Origin: Stenotrophomonas_A sp035629025
GTDB taxonomy: Bacteria; Pseudomonadota; Gammaproteobacteria; Xanthomonadales; Xanthomonadaceae
Length of the DNA: 64,000 nt
Direction of reading: 5' to 3'
NCBI GenBank assembly: GCA_035629025.1
Contig: DASPIU010000009.1
Location: 1-64,000, forward strand
Shown: one piece after another, positions 25,735-33,963 of the stretch
How the letters are laid out: every line of letters begins with the position of its first letter
Numbering within the stretch: the stretch's first letter is position 1
Made by a program: the position numbers and the translations under genes
The notes under the pieces: model-generated
Told to the model about the DNA's origin: nothing
Seen by the model: the letters and a program-made list of their open reading frames with translations, nothing else
The model's database searches: none

Positions 25735-27195
25735 ATGCCCGGGACGCCCGCCCTCGATACCCTCGCCACGCCCGCCGTGGACCCTGCCGCAACGCCGGCA
25801 TCCACTGCCCCACTCGTGCCCCTGCCCGGCACGCGCAAGCCGATCCCCGGCGGCGCCCGCGGCAAGCTCTATATCAAGACCCACGGTTGCCAGATGAACG
25901 AGTACGACTCGGCCAAGATGGCCGACGTGCTCGCCGCCGCCGAGGGCCTGGAGCTCACCGACCTGCCTGAAGAGGCCGACGTCATCCTGATCAACACCTG
26001 CTCGATCCGCGAGAAGGCGCAGGAAAAGGTCTTCAGCCAGCTCGGCCGCTGGAAGGCGCTCAAGCAGGGCGAGCGGCCGGTGATCATCGGTGTCGGCGGC
26101 TGCGTCGCGTCGCAGGAAGGCGAGGCGATCGTCAAGCGCGCGCCGTATGTGGACCTGGTGTTTGGCCCGCAGACCCTGCACCGCCTGCCCGAGCTGATCC
26201 GCGAGCGCCGCCAGTCCGGGCGCCCGCAGGTGGACATCAGCTTTCCGGAAATCGAGAAGTTCGACCGGCTGCCAGAGCCGCGCGCCGAGGGCCCGTCGGC
26301 TTTCGTGTCGATCATGGAAGGCTGCTCCAAGTACTGCTCGTTCTGCGTGGTGCCCTACACCCGCGGCGAGGAAGTGAGCCGCCCGTTCGAGGACGTGCTG
26401 GTGGAAGTCGCGCAACTGGCCGCGCAAGGCGTGCGCGAGATCAATCTGCTCGGACAGAACGTCAATGCCTATCGCGGCGCCTACGCCGATGACAACGGCG
26501 AGGCGCAGCATGCGGACCTGGGCCTGCTGATCCGCACGATCGCGCAGATCGAAGGCATCGGCCGCATCCGCTTCACCACCTCGCACCCGCTCGAGTTCAG
26601 TGACTCGCTGGTGGATGCCTATCGCGACGTGCCGCAGCTGGCAAACTTCCTGCACCTGCCGGTGCAGGCGGGCAGCGACCGCATCCTCAGCGCGATGAAG
26701 CGCGGTTACACGGCGCTGGAGTTCAAGGCAAAGATTCGCAAGCTGCGCGCGGTGCGGCCGGATATCTCGATCAGTTCGGATTTCATCGTGGGTTTCCCCG
26801 GGGAGACGGACGCGGACTTCGAGAAGACGATGAAGTTGATCGAGGATGTCGGCTTCGACCAGAGCTTCTCTTTCATCTATTCGCGGCGGCCAGGCACGCC
26901 GGCTTCCGATTTGTCGGACGACACGCCCGAGGCAACCAAGCACGCGCGGCTGTCGCGCCTGCAGGCGCACATCAATGCGCACGCGGCGAAGATTTCCGCA
27001 GCGATGGTGGGCACGGTGCAGTCGGTGCTGGTGGAGGGGCCTTCGCGCAAGGACCCGAACGAGTTGACCGGCAAGACCGAGAACATGCGCTCGGTGAACT
27101 TTGCCGGGCCGGCGCGGCTGGTCGGGCAGTTCGTGGATGTGCTGATTACCGAGGCGTTGAGCAATTCGTTGCGCGGGCGGGTGGTTTCGGCCTGA
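25735..27195 (+). CDS. miaB: tRNA-2-methylthio-N6-dimethylallyladenosine synthase MiaB
   Basis: 486 aa. An N-terminal methylthiotransferase domain with Cys52, Cys89 and Cys123 binds the auxiliary 4Fe-4S cluster. The radical SAM motif is C197SKYCSFC204. A TRAM RNA-binding domain occupies the last 65 residues. It adds the methylthio group to i6A37 of tRNAs reading UNN codons. The N-terminus has an extra Ala/Pro/Thr-rich 40 residues before the conserved GKLYIKTHGCQMN; no later start is obvious. Flanked by REP elements on both sides. Confidence 0.97.
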   Translation: MPGTPALDTLATPAVDPAATPASTAPLVPLPGTRKPIPGGARGKLYIKTHGCQMNEYDSAKMADVLAAAEGLELTDLPEEADVILINTCSIREKAQEKVFSQLGRWKALKQGERPVIIGVGGCVASQEGEAIVKRAPYVDLVFGPQTLHRLPELIRERRQSGRPQVDISFPEIEKFDRLPEPRAEGPSAFVSIMEGCSKYCSFCVVPYTRGEEVSRPFEDVLVEVAQLAAQGVREINLLGQNVNAYRGAYADDNGEAQHADLGLLIRTIAQIEGIGRIRFTTSHPLEFSDSLVDAYRDVPQLANFLHLPVQAGSDRILSAMKRGYTALEFKAKIRKLRAVRPDISISSDFIVGFPGETDADFEKTMKLIEDVGFDQSFSFIYSRRPGTPASDLSDDTPEATKHARLSRLQAHINAHAAKISAAMVGTVQSVLVEGPSRKDPNELTGKTENMRSVNFAGPARLVGQFVDVLITEALSNSLRGRVVSA

Positions 27196-27213
27196 GCGGC
27201 CGGCTGGGGCCGT

Positions 27214-27291
27214 TGTGGGAGGGGCTTCAGCCCCGACGAGCGAAGTCACGATCTGAAAGATCCCGGTCGCGGCTGAAGCCGCTCCCACAGT
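27214..27291. repeat. REP-type palindromic pair, copy 1 after miaB
   Basis: GTGGGAGGGGCTTCAGCCCC followed about 35 bp later by CGCGGCTGAAGCCGCTCCCA. The orientation is the reverse of most other copies in the window. It lies 18 bp after miaB. Confidence 0.88.
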
Positions 27292-27326
27292 GGCTCCATC
27301 AGCATCTCAGCGCCCAGCTGGGGCCG

Positions 27327-27404
27327 CTGTGGGAGGGGCTTCAGCCCCGACGAGCGGAGTCGCGATCCGCAAAATCACAGTCGCGGCTGAAGCCGCTCCT
27401 ACAG
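27327..27404. repeat. REP-type palindromic pair, copy 2 after miaB
   Basis: A second copy (GTGGGAGGGGCTTCAGCCCC ... CGGCTGAAGCCGCTCCTACA) 113 bp downstream of the first and in the same orientation. The pair fills the gap between convergent miaB and the ABC permease gene, a typical terminator-like position. Confidence 0.88.
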
Positions 27405-27434
27405 TGACCCCTCCCCCAGTGTGGCCGTCGGGCG

Positions 27435-28523
27435 TCAATCCAGCCGCTTGCGGAACCGCAGGATCGCCAGGGTCATCATCGCCGCGGAGAACACCGCCAG
27501 CGCCAGGGCGTCCTGCCACAGCTCGGTCAGCGCCGCGCCGCGCAGCATCACTCCGCGGATCAGGCGCATGAAATGGGTCAGCGGCAATATCTCGGCCAGC
27601 CATTGCGCCGGCCAGGGCATCCCGTCGAACGGAAACATGAAACCCGACAGCAGGATCGACGGCAGAAACAGAAAGAACGTCATCTGCATCGCCTGGAACT
27701 GCGACTGCGCCACGGTCGAAATCAACAAGCCCAGGCTGAGGTTGGCCACGATCAACAACATCGACACCGCATACACCGGCCACAGCCCACCGGCCACCGG
27801 CACCGCGAACAACCAGCTGCCCAGCACCAGGATCAGCGTCGCCTGCACCAGCCCCACCGCAATGTAGGGCAACACCTTGCCCAGCATCAGCTCGGCGCTG
27901 GAGACCGGCGTGGTGATCAGCATCTCCAAATTGCCGCGCTCGCGCTCGCGCACGATGGCCATCGCGGTGAACATCACCAGCGTCATCGTCAGGATCACCC
28001 CGATCAGCCCGGGCACCACGTTGATCGCCGACTGCCGCTGCGGGTTGTACAGCGGCAGCACGCTGATCCGCGCGCCAGCCAGGGCGCTGGACAGCCGCCC
28101 GTCCAGCGGCATCTGCGCCAGCTGTCGCGCGGCGGCCTGCACCGAAATGTCGGCGCCGTCGACGATCACCTGCATCACCTCGCGCCCCTCGCTCAGGCGC
28201 CGCTCGAAATCCGCCGGCACCACCAGCCCGACCTCGATGCGGCCGGCCCGGATCAGCGCCTGAATCTGCTCGGGCGTGCGCGCCGCGGCCACCGGTTCGA
28301 TCACCTCGGTCGCCAGCATGTCGCGCACCAGCGCGCGCGAGCCGGTGGTATTGGCCAGGTCGGCGACCGCGGCCGGCAAGTGGCGCACATCCACGTTGAT
28401 TGCATAGCCGAACAGCAGCAGCTGCAGGGTCGGAATGCCGATCATCATCGCCAGGGTCATGCGGTCGCGCGCCATCTGCCGCAGTTCCTTGACCATCACC
28501 GCGTAGATCTGCGCCGGCTTCAT
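27435..28523 (-). CDS. ABC-2 type exporter permease
   Basis: 362 aa from ATG 28523, which overlaps the ATPase stop by ATGA; the longer frame is rejected. An N-terminal span (about 22-42) is followed by a periplasmic domain (about 45-170) and about five C-terminal spans, with the motif PLTHFMRLIRGVMLRGA near the end, typical of the YhhJ/YbhS/YbhR permeases. It should export a drug or lipid-like substrate with the ATPase and the HlyD-like lipoprotein. Only one permease gene is present, so it may act as a homodimer, unlike the two-permease YbhSR layout. Confidence 0.92.
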   Translation of the reverse strand: MKPAQIYAVMVKELRQMARDRMTLAMMIGIPTLQLLLFGYAINVDVRHLPAAVADLANTTGSRALVRDMLATEVIEPVAAARTPEQIQALIRAGRIEVGLVVPADFERRLSEGREVMQVIVDGADISVQAAARQLAQMPLDGRLSSALAGARISVLPLYNPQRQSAINVVPGLIGVILTMTLVMFTAMAIVRERERGNLEMLITTPVSSAELMLGKVLPYIAVGLVQATLILVLGSWLFAVPVAGGLWPVYAVSMLLIVANLSLGLLISTVAQSQFQAMQMTFFLFLPSILLSGFMFPFDGMPWPAQWLAEILPLTHFMRLIRGVMLRGAALTELWQDALALAVFSAAMMTLAILRFRKRLD

Positions 28524-29494
28524 GCGGGTGTTTCCTCGCGGCTGCGCGTGGCGGCAACGAATACATCCTCCAGGCTGGGCTCGATCGGCGCGACCTCGGC
28601 CTGCAGACCGGCCGCGCGCAAGGCCTGCGCCACCGCCTCCGGATCGCCCTCGCCCGGCGCGCACAGCACGCGCAGCTCGGTGCCGACCTGCGCCACCGAA
28701 AGCACGCCGTCCACCTGGTGCAGCTGCTTCTGTGCCTGGCGCAGGGCCGGGCTGCGCACGCCGAGCGTGCGCCCTTCCAGTTCGGCGGTCAGGCCGGCCG
28801 GCGTGCCATTGGCGACGAGCCGGCCGCGGTCGAGGATGGCGATGCGGTGGCAGCGCTCGGCCTCGTCCATGTAATGGGTGGAAACCAGCAGCGTGGTGCC
28901 GGCGTCGGCGAGATCAAAGAGTTTTTCCCAGAACGAGCGCCGCGATTCCGGGTCCACCGCGCTGGTGGGTTCGTCCAGCAGCAACAGTTGCGGCTCGTGC
29001 ACCACCGCGCCGGCCAGGGCCAGGCGCTGCTTCTGCCCGCCGCTCATGGTGCCGGCCAGTTGCTTCTGCAGTTCGGTCAGGTCGTAGGACTGCAGCAGTT
29101 CTTCCACCCGCGCCGCGCGTCGCGCGCGTGGCAGGTCCTGCACGGTCGCCAGGAACATCAGGTTCTCGCGGACGGTGAGGTCTTCATACAGCGAGAAGCG
29201 CTGGGTCATGTAGCCGATGCGCCGGCGCAGGGCCTCGGCCTGGCGCGGGATCGACAAGCCAAGCACTTCGATCTCGCCCTCGCTCGGGGTGAGCAGCCCG
29301 CACAGCATGCGGATAGTCGTGGACTTGCCCGAACCGTTCGGGCCAAGGAAGCCATAGACCTGCGCGCGCGGTACATCGAGGTCGACGTGATCCACCGCGG
29401 TGAAGTTGCCGAAGCGCTTGGTCACGCCGCGCGCATGGATGGCGATGTCGTTGGCGCCTGCGCCGACGACGGCCTGGGCGGCCGTCTCAGTCAT
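28520..29494 (-). CDS. ABC exporter ATP-binding protein
   Basis: 324 aa. Walker A GPNGSGKS (51-58), Q-loop region YMTQRFSLYEDLTVREN, signature MSGGQKQRLALAG, Walker B LLLLDEPTSAVD, and H-loop STHYMDEAERC. The C-terminal 90 residues form the extension seen in YbhF/CcmA-type ATPases. It overlaps the HlyD-like gene by 8 bp upstream and the permease by 4 bp downstream, so the export unit is one transcript. Confidence 0.95.
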   Translation of the reverse strand: MTETAAQAVVGAGANDIAIHARGVTKRFGNFTAVDHVDLDVPRAQVYGFLGPNGSGKSTTIRMLCGLLTPSEGEIEVLGLSIPRQAEALRRRIGYMTQRFSLYEDLTVRENLMFLATVQDLPRARRAARVEELLQSYDLTELQKQLAGTMSGGQKQRLALAGAVVHEPQLLLLDEPTSAVDPESRRSFWEKLFDLADAGTTLLVSTHYMDEAERCHRIAILDRGRLVANGTPAGLTAELEGRTLGVRSPALRQAQKQLHQVDGVLSVAQVGTELRVLCAPGEGDPEAVAQALRAAGLQAEVAPIEPSLEDVFVAATRSREETPA

Positions 29495-30461
29495 GCGCCA
29501 CGTCCGCCAGGCTGACCTGTACCGGCACGCCTACCGGCAGGCGGTTCGCGCTCGGCGGCAGCTGCACTTCGGCCAGATAGGTCAGGCGCTCGGCGTCGTT
29601 GCCCGACAGCGCGTAGTACGGCGTGAACATCGGCTCGCTGCGGATCATCCGCACCCGGCCCTGGAACACTTCTTCACTGCCGGACACGCTCACTGGCAAG
29701 GTCTGGCCGATGGCAATGCGCGACCGCTGCGTGGCCGGCACATAGATGCGCGCGTAGGGCGATGGCCCGACCAGCAGGATGGCCAGCGCCGTGCCTACCG
29801 GGGCCTGGTCGCCGAGCTTGTACGGCAGGCTGTCGACGCGGCCATCGCGCGGGGCAACGATGTCGAGCTTGTCCAGGTTCACCGCCTGCACCGCGGCCTG
29901 CGCCTGCGCCGCGCGCAATGCGGACTGGCCTTGCGCCAGTTCTTCGGCACGTGTGCCGTTGCGCAGTTCCAGCAGCGCCTGTTCGGCCGCGCGCACCTGC
30001 GCCTGTGCATCGCCGGCGGCAGCGCGGGCGCGGTCCACATCGGCCGCGGCCACCAATCGTTGCCGGCCCAGCGGTTGCAGACGCGCGTAATAGGCGCTGG
30101 CGTCGCGAGCCTGCGCCTGGGCGGCGGCCAGCTGTGCTTGCGCTTGCGCGATCTGTTCGTGACGCGGACCGGCCACCAGTTCCTGCAGCGATTGTTCGCG
30201 CTCGCTGGCCTGGGCCTGCAAGCCTTGCAGTTGCGCCTGGGTACGATCCGGCTCCAGCCGCAGCAGGCGCGTGCCGGCGCGCACCTGGTCGCCTTCGCGC
30301 ACATCCAGCGCGACGATGCGCTCGGCCGCCGGCGCTGGCAGGCTGATGCGGTCCCACTCCAGCGTGCCGAGCAAGGGCTCGGGCTGGCGCCGGCAGCCTG
30401 GCAGCACGATCACGCACAGGCCCAGCATCCACGCCACGCTCATCCTTCCGATCCGTCCCAT
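29487..30461 (-). CDS. HlyD/YbhG-type periplasmic adaptor, probable lipoprotein
   Basis: 324 aa from ATG 30461, preceded by GGAG 6 bp away; the longer frame lacks support. A signal sequence ends in a lipobox VLPGC (Cys23). A biotinyl-lipoyl-like segment (IVALDVREGDQVRAGTRLLR) is followed by a long coiled-coil hairpin (about 70-180, very rich in Ala/Gln) and the second half of the lipoyl domain (KLDIVAPRDGRVDSLPYKLG). It would join the inner-membrane transporter to an outer-membrane TolC-like channel. It lies between tetR and the ATPase. Confidence 0.9.
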   Translation of the reverse strand: MGRIGRMSVAWMLGLCVIVLPGCRRQPEPLLGTLEWDRISLPAPAAERIVALDVREGDQVRAGTRLLRLEPDRTQAQLQGLQAQASEREQSLQELVAGPRHEQIAQAQAQLAAAQAQARDASAYYARLQPLGRQRLVAAADVDRARAAAGDAQAQVRAAEQALLELRNGTRAEELAQGQSALRAAQAQAAVQAVNLDKLDIVAPRDGRVDSLPYKLGDQAPVGTALAILLVGPSPYARIYVPATQRSRIAIGQTLPVSVSGSEEVFQGRVRMIRSEPMFTPYYALSGNDAERLTYLAEVQLPPSANRLPVGVPVQVSLADVAHD

Positions 30462-30478
30462 GTCCCGCTCCTGCCGCG

Positions 30479-31177
30479 TCAGCGCGGCACCATGCCTGTT
30501 CGCAACAGCGCCAGTGCGTGCCGCGAGACCGCGTCGGCGTCCAGGTCCCTTGCGCCCAGCAGCTGGCGCCAGATCGGCGCGCCGGCTATCGGGAACAGGG
30601 TCAGGCCGACCAGCGAGGTCATCAGCAGGCGCGGGTCCAGCGCCGGGTTGAGTTCGCCGCGCGCCTGCGCGGCCCTGAAACGCGCCACCATCAACTGCGC
30701 CACGCGTGGCGCCACTTCGTCCATCAGCAGGCCACGCAGGGCGCCGCCTTCGCAGAGGACTTCGCGCACCCACAGCTGCGGCCACCACGGATGTGCTTCG
30801 ATCACGGCAAACACGCCCTCGACAAACGCGACCACCGTCGAGTCCAGGTCATCGCCCGCCTGTGCCAACCGGGCGCCCAGCCCGGCCACCGCCGGCAACA
30901 GCCGTTCGCGCACCAGGACGTCGAGCAGTTGCTGCTTGTCGCCGAAGTAGTAGTTCACCAGCGCCGGAGTGACCCCGGCATGCTGGGCGATGTCGCGCAG
31001 GCGCGTGGCGGCGACGCCTTGCCGGACGAAGCAATCCAGCGCCGCATCCAGCAACCGCGCCTGCTGGTCTTCGGCGCCGTCAGCACCGGGGCGGCCGGGC
31101 GCGCGCCGCCGTGGCGCCGCACCGCGCTTTCGCGACGGCGGACGTGCCGCGGAACTGGGCGGGCGCGAACGGCTCAT
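30479..31177 (-). CDS. TetR-family repressor of the ABC export operon
   Basis: 232 aa from ATG 31177 (MSRSRPP); an ATG at 31195 would place the start inside an AT-rich palindrome and is disfavoured. A basic, disordered N-terminus (about 1-35) precedes the TetR helix-turn-helix (ARLLDAALDCFVRQGVAATR, LRDIAQHAGVTPALVNYYF). The C-terminal ligand and dimer domain resembles CecR/YbiH-type regulators, which control ybhFSR exporters. It is first in the operon, 17 bp before the HlyD-like gene, so it probably controls itself and the exporter. Confidence 0.92.
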   Translation of the reverse strand: MSRSRPPSSAARPPSRKRGAAPRRRAPGRPGADGAEDQQARLLDAALDCFVRQGVAATRLRDIAQHAGVTPALVNYYFGDKQQLLDVLVRERLLPAVAGLGARLAQAGDDLDSTVVAFVEGVFAVIEAHPWWPQLWVREVLCEGGALRGLLMDEVAPRVAQLMVARFRAAQARGELNPALDPRLLMTSLVGLTLFPIAGAPIWRQLLGARDLDADAVSRHALALLRTGMVPR

Positions 31178-31182
31178 GGCGG

Positions 31183-31204
31183 TATTTAAATCCAAATTTA
31201 ATTA
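31183..31204. promoter_or_regulatory. AT-rich palindrome, candidate TetR operator
   Basis: TATTTAAAT CCAA ATTTAATTA: two 9-bp arms, 8/9 complementary, around a CCAA centre, 6 bp upstream of the chosen tetR start. It is the most AT-rich 22 bp in the neighbourhood and lies between tetR and the divergent phoH. Autoregulation through it is inferred. Confidence 0.6.
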
Positions 31205-31331
31205 AGTCGGAGTGAACTTCGACGACTGGCCGGCGCGGGCCGCACCGCGCTACCCTCTTCTCCCTCACACCACAGATTCCGCCGCGCGAAACGCTGCCTG
31301 CGCCGCGCGTGCCTCCACGCCAATGCGAGCC

Positions 31332-32318
31332 ATGACCACACCCGCGCAACGCGACTTCACCCTTGAGCCCTCCGACGCCGAACGCCTCGCCAACCTCGCC
31401 GGCCCCTTCGACGAGTACCTGCGGCAGATCGAATTGCGCCTGGGCGTGGAAATCGCCAGCCGCGGCAACATCTTCCGCGTGACCGGACCGGCCGGCCCGG
31501 CGCACGCGGCCGAAAAGCTGCTGCGCAGCCTGTACGAGGAAGCAGCCGACACCGCCTTCGACAGCCACGCCATCCACCTGCGCCTGAACCAGTCCAACGT
31601 CGATCATGTCGCCGAGCGCTCCTATGAAGCGCAGGACGTCTCGATCAAGGTCAAGCGCGGCACCATCCGCGGTCGCGGTGCGAACCAGGCCAAGTACCTG
31701 CACCAGATCGCCACGCATGACATCAACTTCGGCATCGGCCCGGCCGGCACCGGCAAGACCTTCCTGGCCGTGGCCAGTGCGGTGGAAGCCTTGAACGAGT
31801 CGCGCGTGCAGCGGCTGATCCTGGTGCGCCCGGCAGTGGAAGCCGGCGAGAAGCTGGGCTTTCTGCCTGGCGACCTCAGCCAGAAGGTCGATCCGTATTT
31901 GCGGCCGCTGTACGACGCGCTGTACGAAATGCTCGGCGTGGAGAAAGTGGTCAAGCTGCTGGAAAAGAATGTCATCGAAATCGCGCCACTGGCCTACATG
32001 CGCGGGCGCACGCTCAACGATGCGTACGTGATCCTGGACGAGGCGCAGAACACCACCATCGAACAGATGAAGATGTTCCTGACCCGCCTGGGCTTCGGCT
32101 CGACCGCGGTGGTCACCGGCGATCTGACCCAGATCGACCTGCCCAAGCACGTCAAGTCCGGCTTGCGCGACGCGGTGGAAGTGCTGCGCGGCGTGGAAGG
32201 CGTCAGCTTCACTTTCTTCGAGGCACGCGACGTGGTTCGCCACCCGCTGGTGGCGCGCATCGTCAATGCCTATGAAAAGCGCGAGGAAAGCGACCGCCAG
32301 AGCGGGGCCGCGCCATGA
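31332..32318 (+). CDS. ybeZ: PhoH-family ATPase (YbeZ)
   Basis: 328 aa from ATG 31332 (MTTPAQRDFTL). An N-terminal KH-like region precedes Walker A GPAGTGKT (136-143) and Walker B YVILDEAQN. This is the YbeZ branch of PhoH, normally found with ybeY and corC, and linked to ribosome and RNA metabolism. The stop overlaps the ybeY start by ATGA. The upstream 31205-31331 holds the divergent promoter region with tetR. Confidence 0.95.
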   Translation: MTTPAQRDFTLEPSDAERLANLAGPFDEYLRQIELRLGVEIASRGNIFRVTGPAGPAHAAEKLLRSLYEEAADTAFDSHAIHLRLNQSNVDHVAERSYEAQDVSIKVKRGTIRGRGANQAKYLHQIATHDINFGIGPAGTGKTFLAVASAVEALNESRVQRLILVRPAVEAGEKLGFLPGDLSQKVDPYLRPLYDALYEMLGVEKVVKLLEKNVIEIAPLAYMRGRTLNDAYVILDEAQNTTIEQMKMFLTRLGFGSTAVVTGDLTQIDLPKHVKSGLRDAVEVLRGVEGVSFTFFEARDVVRHPLVARIVNAYEKREESDRQSGAAP

Positions 32319-32800
32319 CCCGCGGCCCGGTGCGCCTTGATGTGGCGGTGAGCTATGCGCTGCCCCGCGCCGGCCTGCCGGCGGCGGTGAGCTTCCGCAA
32401 GTGGGTCGCCGCCGCGCTCAAGGGCCGCATCCGCGAGGCCGACCTGGCCATCCGCCTGGTCGATGCGCGCGAAGGCCGCGCCCTCAATCATCACTATCGC
32501 GGCAAGGATTACGCGACCAATGTGCTCAGCTTCCCGGCCGAGCTGCCTGAGGGCTTGCCCAAGGGGGTGAAGCTGCCATTGCTGGGCGACCTGGTCATCT
32601 GCGCGCCCGTCGTGGCTCGCGAAGCCAGGGAACAGGGCAAGAGCCTCGCTGCGCACTACGCTCACCTCACCGTCCATGGGACCTTGCATCTGCTGGGCTG
32701 GGATCATGAGGACGACAAGGAAGCCGAGGCCATGGAGAGCCTGGAGCGGCAGATCCTGGCGGAACTGGGGATTGAGGATCCCTATCTCGGCGAGCGCTGA
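32315..32800 (+). CDS. ybeY: Endoribonuclease YbeY
   Basis: 161 aa. The metal site H121GTLHLLGWDH131 (His121, His125, His131) is intact; ATNVLSFP is the other conserved motif. It works in 16S rRNA 3'-end maturation and ribosome quality control. Translationally coupled to ybeZ. Downstream corC is separated from it by REP elements and one exported-protein gene, so the usual ybeZ-ybeY-corC chain is interrupted here. Confidence 0.96.
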   Translation: MTRGPVRLDVAVSYALPRAGLPAAVSFRKWVAAALKGRIREADLAIRLVDAREGRALNHHYRGKDYATNVLSFPAELPEGLPKGVKLPLLGDLVICAPVVAREAREQGKSLAAHYAHLTVHGTLHLLGWDHEDDKEAEAMESLERQILAELGIEDPYLGER

Positions 32801-32826
32801 GGCGTCGCAGCCGACCGCTGCGCCCA

Positions 32827-32920
32827 CTGCAGGAGCGGCTCTTGTGGCCTTCGGCCATCAGCCGCGACCGCCATCTGACCGATCGCGACTCCGCCTGTCG
32901 GGGCTGAAGCCCCTCCCACA
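32827..32920. repeat. REP-type pair with a 17-bp insertion in its first hairpin
   Basis: The first arm reads AGGAGCGGCT, then 17 extra bp at 32841-32857, then TCAGCCGCGAC. The insertion sits exactly at the apex of the usual hairpin and itself contains TGGCC TTC GGCCA. The second arm GGGGCTGAAGCCCCTCCCAC is normal. First of three copies in the 32801-33273 gap; no gene is seen in that gap. Confidence 0.88.
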
Positions 32921-32958
32921 AGGACACCAGCAGCATTCCCGATGCCTGCTGGGTGCAC

Positions 32959-33034
32959 TGTGGGAGCGGCTTCAGCCGCGACGGCCATCTGCCAGATCGC
33001 GTCTTCGCCTGTCGGGGCTGAAGCCCCTCCCACA
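32959..33034. repeat. REP-type pair, second of the 114-bp tandem array
   Basis: GTGGGAGCGGCTTCAGCCGC ... GGGGCTGAAGCCCCTCCCAC. Together with flanking sequence (AAGGACACCAGCAGCATTCC, GATGCCTGCTGGGTGCAC) it forms a unit repeated with a 114-bp period, as seen from GCCTGTCGGGGCTG at 32893, 33007 and 33121. Confidence 0.9.
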
Positions 33035-33072
33035 AGGACACCAGCAGCATTCCCGATGCCTGCTGGGTGCAC

Positions 33073-33149
33073 TGTGGGAGCGGCTTCAGCCGCGACCGCC
33101 ATCCGCCAGATCGCGACTCCGCCTGTCGGGGCTGAAGCCCCTCCTACAA
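33073..33149. repeat. REP-type pair, third of the 114-bp tandem array
   Basis: GTGGGAGCGGCTTCAGCCGC ... GGGGCTGAAGCCCCTCCTAC. Its left flank is identical to that of the preceding copy. It is followed by a partial extra GGCTCCTACAAG. About 120 bp of unremarkable sequence separate it from the next gene. Confidence 0.9.
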
Positions 33150-33273
33150 CGGCTCCTACAAGTTTCTTTGATGCCCGTGCCCCTTCGCTGTCGCCTCAGC
33201 GAATCAATCTCTGCGAACCGATATCATCACGACGCCCACCACGCCACCCGCGCCCCAGTCCTGAGTTCCACCG

Positions 33274-33873
33274 ATGCCCATGCCCCTCCGCCTCCCGGCC
33301 CTGTGCCTGGCTGCCCTGCTCGCCACACCCTGCGCATACGCCGCCGACGCCCCGGCCGCGGCCCCCGACCTGGCCGCCCTGCTCGAATGCCGCGCCCGCG
33401 AGGCCGACTTCGCCGCGCTGCAGCCGGTGCTCGCCGACCCGCTCAAGGCCGTTGCCCTCGGCTGGCGCCCGCTGCCGCAGGCCAACCTGTTCATGACCGA
33501 ATACGCGCTCACCACGCCGGTCATGGTCTTCGGCCAGCCCACCTCGCAGATCGCCTTCTCCGGGCCCAGCATCATGGCTCTGCTCGACCTGGCCGACCCG
33601 CGCCCGCTGGCCAGGCAGTTGCAACTGGAAGAAGGCGTCGATACCCCGGACAAGGTCATGTACGGGCGCGAAGTGCTGAGCCAGGACACCACCGACCCGC
33701 GCACCGGCGAGCCGATGATCGAGTCCATCGTCCTCAGCGTCTCCAACGTCAAGTCACACCCCGGCAAGACCCTGGCCGGCTGCAGCTACAGCCTCGACCT
33801 GCCCGAGGAGCCCGAGCCCGAAGCGCCGCCAGCCCCCGCCGCCCCGGTCAAGGCGCCACACGCCGGCACTTGA
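33274..33873 (+). CDS. Exported protein of unknown function
   Basis: 199 aa. A signal peptide (about 1-24, ending TPCAYAADA) is followed by a soluble domain with two cysteines (near 39 and 167) and a low-complexity Pro/Glu/Ala tail from about 175. Segments such as LGWRPLPQANLFMTEYALTT and FGQPTSQIAFSGPSI look like conserved family sequence of Xanthomonadaceae periplasmic proteins, but I do not recognise a named domain. Stands alone between the REP array and corC. Periplasmic location is supported by the signal; function is not. Confidence 0.75.
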   Translation: MPMPLRLPALCLAALLATPCAYAADAPAAAPDLAALLECRAREADFAALQPVLADPLKAVALGWRPLPQANLFMTEYALTTPVMVFGQPTSQIAFSGPSIMALLDLADPRPLARQLQLEEGVDTPDKVMYGREVLSQDTTDPRTGEPMIESIVLSVSNVKSHPGKTLAGCSYSLDLPEEPEPEAPPAPAAPVKAPHAGT

Positions 33874-33963
33874 GCCGGTCAGCCGGCACGCAGCCAGCCG
33901 CGCCGGGCTCCTGCTAGACTCCCACCACCGCCCCGCACGCCGGGGCGCCGTTTCCCGCAATCG

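Noticed and set aside
32827..33149. Possible CRISPR array
   Set aside because: Repeats are palindromic REP pairs with 114-bp period and nearly identical spacers; there are no unique 30-40 bp spacers and no cas genes in the window.
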